A program made the position numbers and the translations under genes. Source: Comamonadaceae bacterium (GTDB taxonomy: Bacteria > Pseudomonadota > Gammaproteobacteria > Burkholderiales > Burkholderiaceae_C). Taken from it: 7,588 nucleotides of DNA. The DNA is taken from the NCBI GenBank assembly GCA_024642025.1, contig JAHEBY010000128.1, forward strand, positions 1-7,588, written 5' to 3'. Within the stretch, counting starts at the first letter, position 1; every line of letters starts with the position of its first letter. The notes under the pieces were generated by a model, which had not been told where the DNA came from, did not search any database, and saw nothing but the letters and a program-made list of their open reading frames with translations. Shown piece by piece: positions 6,224 through 7,588 of this stretch.

Positions 6224-7588
6224 ATGCCACTGCCTCCCGCACCCGCCAAACGCGCTGCCCTACTGACGCATGACGCCTACAACGTACAGGCCCGCAGCGT
6301 GCCCAAGTCCTCCAGGAAAACCGCCCGATCAAAATCCAATGGCCTGACCGAAGACAAGCCGCAAGCCCGGCAACACTCAGGTAGACCAGACAGCGTGAAA
6401 GCGCTGGATACTGCAAAACCGGAAAAGATGCTTCAAATCGAAACCCGGCGCCCACAGGAATCCAGGGCACCGGTTGAACCAAGAGAAGAAGCGCGGGAGC
6501 AGCACCAAAGCGTGCCCAAGCGTAAAAAGGCCAAATCCAGCGGCCCTGCCAAACTGTTTGTGCTGGATACCAACGTGCTTTTGCACGACCCGATGTGCCT
6601 GTTTAGGTTCGAAGAGCATGACATCTTTCTGCCGATGATCGTGCTCGAGGAGCTCGACGGGCACAAAAAAGGCATGACCGAGGTGGCGCGCAATGCCCGC
6701 CAGACCAGTCGCACACTCGACGCGCTGGCTGGTACCAACGGGGCCGACATTGGTTTGGGTCTGAAACTGGACTCCACCGGCCATCGCGAAGCCAGCGGCA
6801 ACCTGTTTTTCCAGACGCAACCGCTGAACTACACGTTGCCAACCAGCCTGCCCCAAGGCAAGGCCGACAACCAGATTCTGGGCGTCGTTGAAGCCCTTCG
6901 CCAACAGCAGGTGGAAAAGGCAGGCGCAAAATCTGGCGCCAGCGCCCGCGAGGTGGTGCTGGTGTCCAAAGACATCAACATGCGCGTGAAGGCGCGGGCG
7001 CTTGGCCTGGCTACCGACGACTACCAGAACGACAAAACACTTGAAGACGGCGACCTCCTTTATTCGGGCGCCATGGCACTGCCGTCAGACTTCTGGGCCA
7101 CACACGGGCAGACGGTAGAGAGCTGGCAGAGCGGCGCGCATACTTTTTACCGGATTACCGGCCCTGTTGTCCCCAGCCTGCTGATCAACCAGTTTGTTTT
7201 TTTTGAAGCCCCGGGCGAGCCGTCGCTCTACGCAAGAGTCACGGAGATCCGTGGCAAGACGGCCGTCTTCAAAACCCTCAAGGACTTCAACCATCTCAAA
7301 AATGCGGTGTGGGGCGTCACCACCCGCAATCGCGAACAGAACTTTGCGATGAACTTGTTGATGGACCCGGAAGTTGACTTTGTCACACTCACGGGCACCG
7401 CTGGCACGGGCAAAACGCTGATGGCGCTGGCCGCGGGCCTCTCTCAAGTGCTGGACGAGCGACGCTACACCGAGATCATCGTCACCCGCGCCACCGTGAG
7501 CGTGGGCGAAGACATTGGTTTCTTGCCGGGCACGGAAGAAGAAAAGATGGGCCCTTGGATGGGTGCGCTGGACGACAACATGGAGGTC
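6224..7588 (+). CDS. phoH: PIN-PhoH family ATPase/ribonuclease, 3' end beyond window
   Basis: The 455 codons up to the window edge encode a PIN-PhoH protein (YlaK/PhoH2-like). Characterised relatives such as mycobacterial PhoH2 couple a PIN ribonuclease to an ATP-driven RNA helicase. Residues 1-110 hold a short conserved start (MPLPPAPAKRAALL), then a Lys/Arg/Glu/Pro/Gln-rich, probably disordered linker. The PIN domain begins near 111 (KLFVLDTNVLLHD). Its acidic residues are D115, E142/E143 (VLEELDG), D215 (KADNQILG) and D250 (VSKDINMRVKA). The PhoH part starts near 368 (RNREQNFAMNLL), with Walker A GTAGTGKT at 391-398 (K397). The Walker B and later motifs lie outside. ATG 6224 has only a weak ribosome site. 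It is not the short PhoL/YbeZ type, which lacks PIN. The phosphate-starvation link in the name is historical and not evident here. Confidence 0.93.
   Translation, partial: MPLPPAPAKRAALLTHDAYNVQARSVPKSSRKTARSKSNGLTEDKPQARQHSGRPDSVKALDTAKPEKMLQIETRRPQESRAPVEPREEAREQHQSVPKRKKAKSSGPAKLFVLDTNVLLHDPMCLFRFEEHDIFLPMIVLEELDGHKKGMTEVARNARQTSRTLDALAGTNGADIGLGLKLDSTGHREASGNLFFQTQPLNYTLPTSLPQGKADNQILGVVEALRQQQVEKAGAKSGASAREVVLVSKDINMRVKARALGLATDDYQNDKTLEDGDLLYSGAMALPSDFWATHGQTVESWQSGAHTFYRITGPVVPSLLINQFVFFEAPGEPSLYARVTEIRGKTAVFKTLKDFNHLKNAVWGVTTRNREQNFAMNLLMDPEVDFVTLTGTAGTGKTLMALAAGLSQVLDERRYTEIIVTRATVSVGEDIGFLPGTEEEKMGPWMGALDDNMEV

Noticed and set aside
6377..6904. Minus-strand open frame of 175 codons opposite phoH
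   Set aside because: It is the shadow of the PIN domain coding sequence, without motif or ribosome site evidence.
1..7588. CRISPR array, insertion sequence, prophage or defence system
   Set aside because: No regularly spaced repeats, no terminal inverted repeats flanking a transposase and no integrase or toxin-like genes were seen. The gene content is conserved core metabolism.

Overview
The window looks like the core chromosome of a betaproteobacterium, most likely order Burkholderiales and probably Comamonadaceae-like. The evidence is the protein flavour (AlaA, Hom, ThrC and a PIN-PhoH protein that resemble Polaromonas/Rhodoferax-type proteins as I remember them), the GC-rich codon use, and the gene order alaA-hom-thrC-moeA, which I recall as common in Burkholderiales. 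No search was run, so the taxonomic call is inference. There is no sign of mobile elements, CRISPR, phage genes, rRNA or tRNA.

Left part (1-4930, minus strand): a four-gene operon read right to left. It runs alaA (glutamate-pyruvate aminotransferase), then hom (homoserine dehydrogenase with a C-terminal ACT domain), then thrC (threonine synthase), then moeA (molybdopterin molybdenumtransferase), which is cut by the left edge of the window. Spacing is tight: 38 bp between alaA and hom, a one-base TGATG overlap between hom and thrC, and 5 bp between thrC and moeA. Hom and ThrC supply the first and last steps of the homoserine-to-threonine branch. The intervening homoserine kinase (thrB) is not here. 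alaA most likely starts at a TTG codon rather than at an upstream ATG.

Centre (4931-5042): a divergent intergenic region with a consensus TATAAT box on the plus strand and a small CCACA/TGTGG dyad. It separates the minus-strand operon from the plus-strand genes.

Right part (5043-7588, plus strand): first a small Mth938/NDUFAF3-like protein (DUF498). Next comes a 136-bp spacer whose first half can fold into a nested stem-loop downstream of a TAAAAT box. Then follow bcp (a peroxiredoxin that lacks the usual second cysteine) and an intergenic stretch with a promoter-like box, three hairpins and a strong U-tract terminator, which together look like a free-standing small RNA gene. Last is a PhoH-family protein with an N-terminal PIN nuclease domain, cut by the right edge after its Walker A motif.

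The protein-coding content is conserved housekeeping metabolism and I see no new multi-gene system. The least explained parts are the non-coding ones: the candidate small RNA between bcp and phoH, and the structured leader of bcp.
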